Shown here in pieces: positions 17,298 through 26,147 of a DNA stretch of 64,000 nt. The stretch comes from Deinococcus metalli (GTDB lineage Bacteria; Deinococcota; Deinococci; Deinococcales; Deinococcaceae): positions 1 through 64,000 of the forward strand of contig NZ_JACHFK010000002.1 of assembly GCF_014201805.1 (NCBI RefSeq). The letters are read 5' to 3'. Each line of letters begins with the position of its first letter. The first letter of the stretch is position 1. The notes beneath the pieces are model-generated. The model was not told where the DNA came from, did not search any database, and saw only the letters and a program-made list of their open reading frames with translations. The position numbers and the translations under genes were made by a program.

Positions 17298-18221
17298 TCA
17301 GTCCTCGTGGATGGCGACGTGCAGGGTGTCGGCCGTGATGAAGCCGCGGTACATGCCCTCGGTGTTGTAGGGCAAAACCACGTTGCCGTGCCGGTCGACC
17401 GCGCACAGGCCCGCGCCGACGCCCTGGAGGGTGCGGTGGATCAGGTCCTGGGCCGCGTGCTCCAGCGTCTGGCCGGCGTACAGCAGGCGCGCGTGCAGGT
17501 CGTGCCCGGCCGCCACGCGGATGAACAGTTCGCCCTTGCCGGTGCCGGACATCGCGCACGTCCGGTCGTCCGCCCACGTGCCCGCCCCGATGATGGGCGA
17601 GTCGCCCACCCGGCCGGGTGGCTTGGCGGTATACCCACCGGTGGACGTGGCGGCGGCCAGGTGCCCGTGCGCGTCGAGGGCCACCGCGCCGACGGTGCCG
17701 TGCTTCTCGAACTCGGTCGCGCGGGCGGTGGTGCCCAGGGTCTCGCGCTCCAGCATCGCGCGCAGCGCGTCCTGGCGGGCGCGGGTGGTGAAGTGCGTGT
17801 TCGGCACCGGCGCGAAGCCGTGCGCCTCGGCCCACGCGTCTGCCGCGTCCCCGATCAGCAGCAGCGGGTCGGACACCCCAGCCAGCGCGCGCGCCACCTG
17901 CACGGGATTGCGGATGCGCCGCGCGCCCGCCACCGCTCCTGCCCGGCCGGTCGCGCCGTCCATCAGCGAGGCGTCGAGTTCGTGCACGCCGTCGCGGTTC
18001 AGGGCGGCGCCCGTGCCGGCATTGAACACCGGGTCGTCCTCCATGACCTGCACGGCGGCCGTGACGGCATCGACGGCGCTGGCTCCGTCCTGCAGCAGGG
18101 CGTACCCGGCCTGGAGGGCGCGCCGCAGGGCGTCCCTGGCGGCGGCGTTTGTCTCGGGTGTCAGGGACGCGCGCGGAATCGCGCCGCAGCCCCCGTGGAT
18201 GGCGAGAACCGGAGTGGGCAT
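17298..18221 (-). CDS. Isoaspartyl peptidase/L-asparaginase (Ntn hydrolase, family T2)
   Basis: A 307-aa cytoplasmic Ntn-hydrolase precursor starting MPTPVLAIHGGCGAIPR, the family N-terminus. The autocleavage site is in HGTVGAVALD (Thr about residue 173 becomes the N-terminal nucleophile), followed by STGGYTAKPPGRVGDSPIIG and GTGKGE. It hydrolyses beta-aspartyl (isoaspartyl) dipeptides and/or asparagine, recycling damaged protein products. It is divergent from the next SDR gene across 68 bp. It lies beside an M32 carboxypeptidase and near the peptide-type transporter operon, a context that fits peptide use. Confidence 0.92.
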   Translation of the reverse strand: MPTPVLAIHGGCGAIPRASLTPETNAAARDALRRALQAGYALLQDGASAVDAVTAAVQVMEDDPVFNAGTGAALNRDGVHELDASLMDGATGRAGAVAGARRIRNPVQVARALAGVSDPLLLIGDAADAWAEAHGFAPVPNTHFTTRARQDALRAMLERETLGTTARATEFEKHGTVGAVALDAHGHLAAATSTGGYTAKPPGRVGDSPIIGAGTWADDRTCAMSGTGKGELFIRVAAGHDLHARLLYAGQTLEHAAQDLIHRTLQGVGAGLCAVDRHGNVVLPYNTEGMYRGFITADTLHVAIHED

Positions 18222-18289
18222 CGTACACCTCTGGAGTGAGCGAAGGGCGTGTGGGCGGCGTCGCCGGCACCCTGTAGGGTGGGGACACC

Positions 18290-19111
18290 ATGACTGAACT
18301 CACCGGACCTGTTCCTTCCGCCGCTTCCGACCTGACGGGGCGCGTGGCGATCGTCACCGGCGCGTCCTCCGGCATCGGGCGGGCCACCGCGCTCGTGCTC
18401 GCGCGAGCGGGCGCGCGGGTGGTCGCGGCCGACGTGACCGTGGACGGCGGCGAGGCCACCGCCCAGGCGATCCGTGACGCCGGCGGCGACGCCACCTTCT
18501 TGCCGTGCGACGTCTCCGACGCCCCCCAGGTCGAGGACATGGTCGCCAGCGCAGCCGAGCACTTCGGCGGCGTGGACATCCTGGTGAACAACGCGGGCAT
18601 CTCCGGCGGCGCGAGCCTGCTGCATGACCTCGATCCCAAAGTCTGGGACCGGGTGATGGCCGTGAACCTGCGCGGGCCGTTCCTGTGCGCCAAGTACGCG
18701 CTGCCGCACCTGCTCGCCCGGCGCGGCGTGATCGTGAACGTGGCCTCCACCTACGGCGTGATCGGCGCGCCGCTGGCCCCCGCGTACTGCGCGTCCAAGG
18801 GCGGCGTGGTCACGCTGACCAAACAGCTCGCGGTGGACTACGGCCCGATGGGCGTGCGCGTGAACGCCGTGTGCCCCGGCTATGTGGACACCGACATGGG
18901 TGGTGGCCGCGCCCGCCTGGGGCCGGAGGGCCAGGCCGCCGCGAACGCCCGCCGCGAGGCCGCCGCCGCCCGCCAGCCCATCGGCCGGCAGGCGCACGTG
19001 GACGAGATCGCCCGCGTGATTGCCTTCCTGTCCTCGGACGCCAGCTCGTTCATGACGGGCTCGGTCGTCACGGTGGACGGCGGCTGCACGGCGACCTTCA
19101 ACCACGGCTGA
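18290..19111 (+). CDS. SDR-family oxidoreductase (classical)
   Basis: A 273-aa classical short-chain dehydrogenase. It has TGASSGIGRA (NAD(P) motif, residues about 24-33), LVNNAGISGG, the catalytic Ser in NVASTYGVIG, YCASKGG (Tyr about 165, Lys 169) and the C-terminal MTGSVVTVDGGCTA. The Asp after VVAAD suggests NAD preference. An in-frame ATG at 18290 gives a 17-residue leader before the Rossmann fold. The gene is divergent from the isoaspartyl peptidase. The substrate is unknown; the family covers sugar, alcohol and 3-oxoacyl dehydrogenases. Confidence 0.88.
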   Translation: MTELTGPVPSAASDLTGRVAIVTGASSGIGRATALVLARAGARVVAADVTVDGGEATAQAIRDAGGDATFLPCDVSDAPQVEDMVASAAEHFGGVDILVNNAGISGGASLLHDLDPKVWDRVMAVNLRGPFLCAKYALPHLLARRGVIVNVASTYGVIGAPLAPAYCASKGGVVTLTKQLAVDYGPMGVRVNAVCPGYVDTDMGGGRARLGPEGQAAANARREAAAARQPIGRQAHVDEIARVIAFLSSDASSFMTGSVVTVDGGCTATFNHG

Positions 19112-19179
19112 GGAGCGGGGGAGGAGCCGGGAGCGCGGCGCTTTCCGCCCGCTTCCCGCCCGTCCCCCGCCGCCCACCG

Positions 19180-19935
19180 TCATCCCTGGTCGAGCGGGCG
19201 CATCAGGATCTCGTTCACGTTCACGCGCTGCGGCTGCGTGACCGCGTAGACCACCGCCGCCGCGACGTCCTCGGCCTCCAGCGGCGTCATCTGGGCGATG
19301 CGGCCCTCGTAGGCGTCCTTGGTGGCCGTGTGCGTGATGTGATCTGTCAGCTCGGTGGCGACCACGCCAGGCTCGACGACAGTCACGCGGATGCCGTGCA
19401 GGCGCACCTCCTGACGCAGGCCCTCGCTGAAGCCGCCGACCGCCCACTTGGTCGCGCTGTAGCCGGCGCTGGTGGGGCCGGAGCCGCGCCCAGACACCGA
19501 GGAGATGTTCACGATGTGCCCGCTGCCCTGCGGTTTCATCACGCCGATGGCCGCCTGCGTGGCGTGCATCAGCGCCAGGACGTTCAGGTCGAGCATGCGG
19601 TGCCAGTCGGTCGCGTCGGCGTCCGCGACCGGCCCCAGCAGCATCAGGCCCGCGTTGTTCACCAGGATGTCCAGCTGGCCGAAGGCGCTGACCGCCTGCG
19701 TCACCGCGTCCCGCGCCTGCGCGGGCTCGGCGAGGTCGGCGGCGACCACAGCGGCTCGCCCGCCCTGGGCAGTGATCTCGGCGGCCAGGGTGTCCAGGCG
19801 CTCGCGGCGCCGGGCGGCGAGCACCACGGCCGCGCCCACTTCGGCCAGGGCGCGGGCGGTCGCGGCGCCGATGCCGCTGGACGCGCCGGTGATCAGGGCG
19901 ACCTTGCCGGACAGCTTCAGGTTCGGTTGGTTCAT
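19180..19935 (-). CDS. SDR-family oxidoreductase (YdfG-like)
   Basis: A 251-aa classical SDR with TGASSGIGAATARAL, an ARRRERLDTL stretch after beta-2 (Arg residues favour NADP), LVNNAGLMLLGP, ISSVSGRGS and YSATKWAV (Tyr about 161, Lys 165). The C-terminus has EPGVVATELTDHIT, the pattern of the YdfG/3-hydroxy acid dehydrogenase-like group. The ATG at 19935 overlaps the TGA of the upstream M32 carboxypeptidase (ATGA) and follows GGAGAG, so the two are co-translated although no biochemical link is obvious. It converges on the other SDR gene across 68 GC-rich bp. Confidence 0.88.
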   Translation of the reverse strand: MNQPNLKLSGKVALITGASSGIGAATARALAEVGAAVVLAARRRERLDTLAAEITAQGGRAAVVAADLAEPAQARDAVTQAVSAFGQLDILVNNAGLMLLGPVADADATDWHRMLDLNVLALMHATQAAIGVMKPQGSGHIVNISSVSGRGSGPTSAGYSATKWAVGGFSEGLRQEVRLHGIRVTVVEPGVVATELTDHITHTATKDAYEGRIAQMTPLEAEDVAAAVVYAVTQPQRVNVNEILMRPLDQG

Positions 19936-21452
19936 GCGTGACTCTCCTGCGGGGCGAGGTCGTACAGCCCCGTGAACTTGTCGGTGAGGTAACGGAGGTA
20001 CGGCTGCGGGTCCAGGCCCCGGCCGGTCGCGCGCACCAGCAACTCGTGCGGCGTGAAGGTGCGCCCATGGCGGTAGATGTGCTCGGTCAGCCACTCGCGC
20101 AGCGGCGCGTACTCGCCGGCGGCGAGCTGGGCCTCCAGGTCCGGCAGGGCCGCGTGGGCCGCGTCGTAGAACTGCGAGGCCATCACGTTCCCGACCGTGT
20201 ACGTGGGGAACGACCCGAACAGCCCGGACGACCAGTGGATGTCCTGCAACACGCCGCGCGCGTCGTCCGGCACGTCCAGGCCCAGGTCGGCCTTCACGCG
20301 GGCGTTCCACGCGGCGGGCAGGTCGGCCACGTCCAGCTCCCCGCCGATCAGGGCGCGCTCCAGCTCGACTCGCAGCATGATGTGCAGGTCGTACGTCAGC
20401 TCGTCGGCCTCCACCCGGATCAGGCTGGGCCGCACCGCGTTCACGGCGCGGTGGAAGGTGTCCAGATCGACGTCCGCGAGCTGCTCCGGGAAGGCACCTT
20501 GCAGCGCGGCGTAGTGCCGCTCCCAGTACGCCCGCGAGCGTCCGATGCGGTTTTCCCACAGCCGCGACTGGCTCTCGTGTGTGCCGTAGCTCGCGCCGCC
20601 CACCGCGTACAGGCCGGTCAGGTCGCTGGCGAGCACCGTGCGGGTCAGGCCCGGGTCGATGCCCTGCTCGTACAGGGCGTGCCCGGTCTCGTGCAGCGTG
20701 CCGAACAGCGCGCCGCTCAGGAAATTCTCCTGGAAGCGGGTGGTGATCCGCACGTCGTTCCGCGTGAAGCTGATCTCGAAGGGGTGCGCGGACTCGTCCA
20801 GCCGCCCGCGCAACGTGTCGTACCCGAAGCGCTGCGCGGCGGCCAGCGAGAAGGCTTTCTGGGCAGCGGCCGGGTAGTGCCGCCGCAGGATGTCCGTGCG
20901 CGGCTCGGGCCGGGTCTGGATCTGCCGCAGCAGCGGCACGTGATGCGCGCGCAGGCGCTCGAACAGGGGAGACAGCGTGCGCAGCGTCAGGCCCGGCTCG
21001 TACAGGTTCAGCAGCGCGTCGTACGGGTGGTCCGCGTAGCCCAGCGCGTCCGCGAGGTGACGGTTCAGGTCCACCATGCGCCCCAGCAGCGGCGCGAAGA
21101 CCGCGTAGTCGCTGGCCGCCCGAGCCCGCGCCCAGACCTCCTGCGCCTCGGTCTTCAGGGTCGCCAGGTCACGGGTCAGCGCCTCGGGCACGCGCCTCAG
21201 GGCGGCGATGGCCTCCAGGGCCTGCGCGGCGGCCGGGTCGCCGTCTGCGGCCCGCGCGGCCTCCTCGAAGGCCGGGTCGAGGGTGCGTTCCCGCGCCAGG
21301 GCGGAGATGGTCGCCATCTGCCCCCCGCGCGTGGCGCTGCCGCCGGGCGGCATCTGCGTGCGGGCGTCCCACGTGAGCACGTTCAGCACGCACAGCAGGT
21401 CGTTGATCTCGGCGGAACGCCGCGCGAAGTCGGACGGAGCGGAGTCGGTCAT
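19932..21452 (-). CDS. M32-family metallocarboxypeptidase (Taq carboxypeptidase type)
   Basis: A 506-aa cytoplasmic zinc carboxypeptidase. The zinc motif HETGH lies in GTLHETGHALYEQG (about residue 252), with ESQSRLWENRIGR downstream (family-specific Glu and Arg), EADELTYDLHIMLR and DIHWSSGLFGSFPTYT near the end; length and motifs match thermostable Taq-type enzymes. It removes C-terminal residues from peptides. The ATG at 21452, after AAGGATTCCT, is chosen since homology starts at about TDSAPSDFARRSAEIND; the longer frame has a 64-residue non-homologous leader. It is translationally coupled to the SDR gene downstream. Confidence 0.93.
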   Translation of the reverse strand: MTDSAPSDFARRSAEINDLLCVLNVLTWDARTQMPPGGSATRGGQMATISALARERTLDPAFEEAARAADGDPAAAQALEAIAALRRVPEALTRDLATLKTEAQEVWARARAASDYAVFAPLLGRMVDLNRHLADALGYADHPYDALLNLYEPGLTLRTLSPLFERLRAHHVPLLRQIQTRPEPRTDILRRHYPAAAQKAFSLAAAQRFGYDTLRGRLDESAHPFEISFTRNDVRITTRFQENFLSGALFGTLHETGHALYEQGIDPGLTRTVLASDLTGLYAVGGASYGTHESQSRLWENRIGRSRAYWERHYAALQGAFPEQLADVDLDTFHRAVNAVRPSLIRVEADELTYDLHIMLRVELERALIGGELDVADLPAAWNARVKADLGLDVPDDARGVLQDIHWSSGLFGSFPTYTVGNVMASQFYDAAHAALPDLEAQLAAGEYAPLREWLTEHIYRHGRTFTPHELLVRATGRGLDPQPYLRYLTDKFTGLYDLAPQESHA

Positions 21453-21600
21453 AGGAATCCTTTCTGGGAGCGGTAACCACAAGAGTTGGTGGGAATCCTC
21501 TTCAACTCCTGTGGGGCGAGCGGGCTGGCACAGCTCGAAGAGAGCGAGTGACCGCGATAGACAGCCGCCTGCGTGGAGTTGATGGGCGGCGTTTGGCCCA

Positions 21601-22203
21601 TCAACGGAACGGAGCACCGCTATGGGAATCGATGGCGGCGGCACCCACCGCGTCCAGCACGGCCGTCACGACGCGCGCGGCCTCGGCGGCGGGGAGCACG
21701 ACCACGCCGTTGTCGTCTCCGACGATCAGATCGCCGGGGTGCACGGGCACGCCGCCCAGGGCCACGGGCACGTTCACCTCGCCGTGTGGGCCGCGAAGGC
21801 CCGCCTGGGGAATGCGGCCGGTGCACACCACGGGGAAGCGCAGGGCACGGACCGCGCTCACGTCGCGGCATGCCCCGTCGATCACGGCGGCCACCACCCC
21901 CCGGGCCTGCGCCGCGCGGGTGGTGTTCTCGCCCCAGAACGCCGAGTGGTCGGTGCCGTGCGTGTCGATCACCACGACGCTGCCGGCCGGGGCTGCCGCG
22001 ATGCCGGCGTACACCGCGCCCAGGTCGGTGCCCACGGTGCGGACGGTCAGCGCCGGGCCGGCGAAGGTGGCGCCCGGCCACACCGACTGGAACGCGCGGC
22101 CCAGCGCGCCGGTGTGCCCCAGCGTGTCGCTCAGGTCGCAGGTGAGGTCGCGGCCGGGCAGCAGGGCGGCCAGCCGGGCCACGGGTTCGGCCAGATCACT
22201 CAT
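21601..22203 (-). CDS. RraA-family protein (aldolase/demethylmenaquinone-methyltransferase fold)
   Basis: A 200-aa RraA-like protein. Visible features are LSDTLGHTG near the start, GPALTVRT, VVIDTHGTDHSAFWGENTTRAAQARG (metal/pyruvate-site region), VIDGACRDVSAVR (Gly-x-x-Arg-Asp motif) and HPGDLIVGDDNGVVVLP. Members include 4-hydroxy-4-methyl-2-oxoglutarate/oxaloacetate aldolases as well as RNase E inhibitors; the conserved Arg-Asp suggests the aldolase/decarboxylase type. The ATG at 22203 overlaps the M20 gene stop (ATGA), making it the last gene of the transporter operon. A catabolic C-C lyase role fits the operon better than RNA regulation. Confidence 0.82.
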   Translation of the reverse strand: MSDLAEPVARLAALLPGRDLTCDLSDTLGHTGALGRAFQSVWPGATFAGPALTVRTVGTDLGAVYAGIAAAPAGSVVVIDTHGTDHSAFWGENTTRAAQARGVVAAVIDGACRDVSAVRALRFPVVCTGRIPQAGLRGPHGEVNVPVALGGVPVHPGDLIVGDDNGVVVLPAAEAARVVTAVLDAVGAAAIDSHSGAPFR

Positions 22204-23618
22204 CCGCCCGCTCCGAGCGCCCACCATAGCCGCGCCCACGCCTCCTGGCCCTGGGACACACGCGGAATGCGGAAGAACTCGTCCGGCGCGTGGATATTCT
22301 CGTCGCCCACCGCGAAGGAGAACAGCAGCGAGTCCAGGCCCAGCACCGACTGGAAGGTCTCCAGGATGGGAATCGAGCCGCCCATGCCGACCTCCAGCGC
22401 CTCGGTGCCGTAGACGTCACGCAGCACCCGGCGCGCCGCCACCCGCGCCGGATGCGTGGCCGGCAGGGCGTACGCGCGCGCGTGGTGGTTGCCCGGTACG
22501 AACTCGATACGGACGCCGGGCGGCGTCTCGGCGCTTAGGTGGTCGCGCAGCAGCCGGTGGACGCGCTCCGGGTCCTGGCCCGGCACCAGGCGGCACGAGA
22601 GCTTCACGTGCGCCTCAGCGGGCAGCACCGTCTTGCTGCCCTCGCCGGTGTAACCGCCCCACATTCCGTTCACCTCGACGGTGGGGCGGTGCCACTGGCG
22701 TTCCAGGGTGGTGTATCCCGCCTCGCCGTAGATGGCCGGCGCGCCGGTCTGCTGCAGGTACGCGGCGTCCGTGAAGGGCAGGGTGGTCAGGGCCTCGCGC
22801 TGCTCCGGCGGCAGCTCGGTCACGCCGTCGTAGAAGCCGGGAACGGTCACGCGGCCGTGTTCGTCGTGCAGGCCGGCGACCAGCGCCGCCGCCGCGTGCA
22901 GCGGGTTGTGGACGCTGCCGCCGTGCCGCCCGGAGTGGAGGTCGTGCGCCGGGCCGTGCACCGTGAACTCCAGCGCCGTCAGGCCCCGCCCGCTGACGGT
23001 CAGCGAGGGGAAGTCGGCACTCCACATGCCGCCGTCGGCGCTGATCACGAAGTCCGCCCTCAGCTCGGCAGCGCGCCCCTTCACCAGCGCGGGCAGGTGC
23101 GCGCTGCCGACCTCCTCCTCGCCCTCGAACAGGAACTTCACGTTCAGCGGCAGGCGGCCGGTGGCGCTCAGCAGGGCGTCGGCGGCCTGCACCGTCAGCA
23201 GTAGCGGCCCCTTGTCGTCGCTGACCCCGCGCCCGTACACGCGCTCGCCCACCACCGTGGGCGTGAAGGGCGGCGTGTGCCAGCGCTCCAGCGGGTCCGG
23301 CGGCTGCACGTCGTAGTGGCCGTACACCAGCACGGTCGGGGCGTCCAGTGCGCCCAGCCACTCGCCGTACACGGCGGGATGCCCGGCAGTCGGCCACAAC
23401 GAGACGCTCTTCATCCCGGCGCACTCCAGCCGGGCGGCCAGCCACGCCGCTGCCCGCTCCATGTCCGGCCGGTGTGCCGACTGCGCGCTGACGCTGGGAA
23501 TACCCGCGAACTCGATCAGTTCGGCCAGCGAGGCGTCCGCCCGCTCCCGCAGCAGGGCCAGCGTGGCCTCCAGACCGGCGGGCACCGGGGCCGCGCCGGG
23601 AGAGGACGTGGCGGTCAC
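22200..23618 (-). CDS. M20-family dipeptidase/amidohydrolase
   Basis: A 472-aa zinc peptidase of the M20 family. It has YGHYDVQPPDP (metal His and catalytic Asp, about residues 98-108), GRGVSDDKGPLL (bridging Asp), LFEGEEEVGS (catalytic and metal Glu pair), ISADGG and a C-terminal metal His in NIHAPDEF. The inserted dimerisation domain (after SGRGLTALEFTVHGPAHDLHSG) is of the carnosinase/DapE-like type. The GTG at 23618 overlaps the SDR stop (GTGA). Placed in a peptide-type ABC operon, it likely hydrolyses an imported dipeptide or N-acyl amino acid in the cytoplasm. Confidence 0.9.
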   Translation of the reverse strand: MTATSSPGAAPVPAGLEATLALLRERADASLAELIEFAGIPSVSAQSAHRPDMERAAAWLAARLECAGMKSVSLWPTAGHPAVYGEWLGALDAPTVLVYGHYDVQPPDPLERWHTPPFTPTVVGERVYGRGVSDDKGPLLLTVQAADALLSATGRLPLNVKFLFEGEEEVGSAHLPALVKGRAAELRADFVISADGGMWSADFPSLTVSGRGLTALEFTVHGPAHDLHSGRHGGSVHNPLHAAAALVAGLHDEHGRVTVPGFYDGVTELPPEQREALTTLPFTDAAYLQQTGAPAIYGEAGYTTLERQWHRPTVEVNGMWGGYTGEGSKTVLPAEAHVKLSCRLVPGQDPERVHRLLRDHLSAETPPGVRIEFVPGNHHARAYALPATHPARVAARRVLRDVYGTEALEVGMGGSIPILETFQSVLGLDSLLFSFAVGDENIHAPDEFFRIPRVSQGQEAWARLWWALGAGG

Positions 23619-24379
23619 TTGCCGCCGTCCACGCTGAGCACCTGCCCGCTGATCCACCCGGCCTGCTCCGACGCGAAGAACAGCACGGCATGGGCGATGT
23701 CGTCCGGCGTGCCCAGGCGCCTCAGGGCGATGTTCTGCACCAGCTTGCGCTGGCCCTCCTCGCCGTAGCTCTCCCACTGGCGCTCGGTGGTGGGGTTGCT
23801 GCGCACGAAGCCCGGCGCGACGTTGTTCACGGTGACGCCCCACTCGCCCAGCTCGTGCGCGAGCTGTCTCGTCAGGCCGATCTGCGCGGCCTTCGCGCTC
23901 GCGTACGCCTGGATACCGGTCAGGCTGATGCCCAGGCCCGCGCCGGAACTGATGTTCACGATCCGCCCGGAACGCTGGCGCTTCATGTGCGGCGCGGCGG
24001 CCTGCGCGACGTTGAAGGCCCCGTCCACGTTCACCGCGAAGATCGAGCGCCAGTCGGACTCGCTGATCTCCTCCAGCGGCCGGCCCACCTGTCCCAGCAC
24101 CCCGCCCGCGTTGTTCACGACCACGTCCACTCGCCCGGTCTCGGCCGCGGCACGCTCCACGAGGGCGTGGACGGCGGCGCGGTCGCTCACGTCCACCCGC
24201 GCGGTCTGCACCGCGTGCGGCCCGGACGCGCCCGCCGCGGTTTCGGTCAGGCCAGCCTCGTTCACGTCGCAGGCGTACACGCGCGCGCCCCGCGCCGCGA
24301 AGGCCTGCGCGATGGCCCGGCCGAAGCCGTGGCCGGCACCGGTCACGATGACCGTCTGCCCGCTGAACTCGATGTTCAT
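23615..24379 (-). CDS. SDR-family oxidoreductase in the transporter operon
   Basis: A 254-aa classical SDR. It has TGAGHGFGRAIA (NAD motif with an unusual HGFG in place of SGIG), CDVNEAGL (Asp suggests NAD), VVNNAGGVLG, NISSGAGLG and YASAKAAQ (Tyr about 159, Lys 163). The C-terminus GQVLSVDGGK is typical. The ATG at 24379 overlaps the ketopantoate-reductase-like gene, and its stop overlaps the M20 gene. With KPR-like, creatininase-like and RraA-like partners it probably oxidises an intermediate of a catabolic route for the transported compound. Confidence 0.88.
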   Translation of the reverse strand: MNIEFSGQTVIVTGAGHGFGRAIAQAFAARGARVYACDVNEAGLTETAAGASGPHAVQTARVDVSDRAAVHALVERAAAETGRVDVVVNNAGGVLGQVGRPLEEISESDWRSIFAVNVDGAFNVAQAAAPHMKRQRSGRIVNISSGAGLGISLTGIQAYASAKAAQIGLTRQLAHELGEWGVTVNNVAPGFVRSNPTTERQWESYGEEGQRKLVQNIALRRLGTPDDIAHAVLFFASEQAGWISGQVLSVDGGK

Positions 24380-25443
24380 GCGCTCACCCCGCTCATGGCC
24401 GCGCGCATGGCCCGCAGGTTCGGGCCGTCCTCGCCCGCCGGGTCGAGGGTGTGCCGGCCGTCCTCGATGTCGTGGATCAGCTGCACCAGCAGCGAGCACA
24501 GCGGCGTGGGCACCCCGTGCTCCCGCCCGAAGTGCACCACCCAGCCCACCTGCGCGTCCACCTCGGTGCGGCGGCGCCTCACTGCGAGGTCGCGCCAGAT
24601 GCCGCTGTGGGTCTTGGCGCTGCGGCGGTTGAAGGCGACCATCGCGTCCATGCTGGAGCGCGCCTGCACGTCGCCCGCGCCCGGCAGGAACGCGGCCGGG
24701 TCGAAGCCGTTGAAGCCCTCGGGCGTCACACCGTGCGCCCGCGCCACGCGCATCACCTCGCGGCCCAGCTCGACGTACATGTCGCGGTTCTCCGGCCGCG
24801 CCAGGGCGTCCGCGATGCCGTCGTCCGTCACGGCTGTGGCGAACAGCAGCGCGCCGTACCCGAGCTTGCTCCACAGGTACCCCATGATGTTGCCGCTCAG
24901 CACCGCCATCGGCTCGAAGTGCCGCAGCAGCGCGTGGACGGCGTGCGCCCGCGCGCTGAGAGTCCCGTCCTGCTCGCCCACCACGACCGCGCCGCGCCCG
25001 GCATAGGTCACCACGCCCGGCTCCAGGTAATCCGCGCCGAAGTTCACGAACGAGCCCAGCACCCGCTCCTGCCCGAAGATCTCGTTCAGGATCAGCGGAT
25101 TCAGGCCGTTCTGCACCGATACGACTGCGCCGGACGGCGCGACGTGCGGCGCGAGCGCGTCGCCGGCGGTCCGAGTGTCCTGCGCCTTCACGCACAGCAG
25201 GGCCAGCGGCCACTGGCCGCTCAGCTCGTCCGGCGTGCACGCGGGCGCCGAGACCGTGAATTCCTCGATGGGGCCGGTGATGTGGAGGCCACGCTCACGG
25301 ATGGCCCGCACGTGATCTGCCGCCACGTCCACGAAGGTCACGTCCACGCCGGCCCGGATCAGGTACGCGCCGATGGTCCCGCCGATCGCGCCCGCGCCCC
25401 AGATCAGCACACGTTGCTGACTGTCCTCGCCTGCCGCGCTCAC
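24376..25443 (-). CDS. Ketopantoate reductase-like (PanE/ApbA family) dehydrogenase
   Basis: A 355-aa protein with an N-terminal Rossmann domain (WGAGAIGGTIGAYL, residues about 15-28), CVKAQDT (family Lys), VSVQNGLNP and FVNFGADYLEPG. A helical C-terminal domain has KLGYGALLFATAV, SSMDAMVAFNRRSAKTHSGIWRD and PTPLCSLLVQLIHDIE. The architecture equals PanE, but operon context argues against pantothenate synthesis; many paralogues reduce or oxidise other 2-oxo/2-hydroxy acids. The GTG at 25443 overlaps the creatininase-like gene (GTGA). There is no fusion or truncation. Confidence 0.88.
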   Translation of the reverse strand: MSAAGEDSQQRVLIWGAGAIGGTIGAYLIRAGVDVTFVDVAADHVRAIRERGLHITGPIEEFTVSAPACTPDELSGQWPLALLCVKAQDTRTAGDALAPHVAPSGAVVSVQNGLNPLILNEIFGQERVLGSFVNFGADYLEPGVVTYAGRGAVVVGEQDGTLSARAHAVHALLRHFEPMAVLSGNIMGYLWSKLGYGALLFATAVTDDGIADALARPENRDMYVELGREVMRVARAHGVTPEGFNGFDPAAFLPGAGDVQARSSMDAMVAFNRRSAKTHSGIWRDLAVRRRRTEVDAQVGWVVHFGREHGVPTPLCSLLVQLIHDIEDGRHTLDPAGEDGPNLRAMRAAMSGVSA

Positions 25444-26147
25444 TCGAGCCACCCGCCAGTCAGCAGGTCGCGCGTCTCCTGCACGGCCACGTCCCAGATC
25501 GCCTGCATGTCGGCGTCCGGGCGCTGGAAGCGGCCCCCATAGTTGCCCTCGCCCAGGTAGTTGCGCAGCGCCTGCGGCGACAGCAGCCGCAACCGGTCGA
25601 GGTTGACCGCCGGCTTCTCGGCGTCCGGCATGACCACGCCTTCCAGGCGCGTCCACGGGAAGTTCTCCATCCACGACGCGTGGCTGGCGTTCGTGTCAGT
25701 GGCCTGCACCTGTGCCCACACGCGCGGCGCGTTCCACCAGTTGTGGAACTTGACCTGCGCGCCGGGGTGATCCGCCATCCACTCGCCGCTGAGCCCCAGC
25801 GCGGGCGAGTTTCCGCCGTGCCCGTTCACGATCAGGATGCGGCGGAAACCCTGCTCGTGCAGGCTGTCCAGGACGTCGCGCACCACGCTCAGGTACGTGC
25901 CGACCCGCAGGGTCACGCTGCCGGGATAGCCGCGGAAGTACGGCGTGATGCCGTAGGGCAGCACCGGGAACACCGGAATGCCCAGCGGCCCGGCCGCCTC
26001 GTGCGCCAGCTTCGACGGCAGGATGTTGTCCACCGCGAGGCTCAGGTACGCGTGTTGCTCGGTGCTGCCCAGCGGCAGGACACAGCGGTCGTCTCCCTGG
26101 AGGTACGACTCGACCTGCATCCAGTTCATGTGCTCTATCGGGGTCAT
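25440..26147 (-). CDS. Creatininase-family amidohydrolase
   Basis: A 235-aa metal-dependent amidase of the creatininase fold. It has PLGSTEQHAYLSLAVDN (metal Glu, His and Asp, about residues 27-43), YGITPYFRGYPG, ILIVNGHGGNSPAL (Asn-Gly-His-Gly-Gly-Asn signature) and a later Glu region. Family members open cyclic amides such as creatinine or cleave formamide-type bonds. The ATG at 26147 forms TGATG with the GntR stop and has AAGGAG five bases upstream; the GTG one codon earlier has poor spacing. In an import operon it probably performs the first ring-opening or deamidating step. The substrate is unknown. Confidence 0.86.
   Translation of the reverse strand: MTPIEHMNWMQVESYLQGDDRCVLPLGSTEQHAYLSLAVDNILPSKLAHEAAGPLGIPVFPVLPYGITPYFRGYPGSVTLRVGTYLSVVRDVLDSLHEQGFRRILIVNGHGGNSPALGLSGEWMADHPGAQVKFHNWWNAPRVWAQVQATDTNASHASWMENFPWTRLEGVVMPDAEKPAVNLDRLRLLSPQALRNYLGEGNYGGRFQRPDADMQAIWDVAVQETRDLLTGGWLE

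Noticed and set aside
19112..19179. Terminator between the two convergent SDR genes
   Set aside because: The region is GC-rich and partly self-complementary, but no clean stem of useful length could be drawn.
24376..25443. PanE of pantothenate synthesis
   Set aside because: Lies inside a catabolic transporter operon with no other vitamin genes; the family includes many other 2-hydroxy-acid dehydrogenases.
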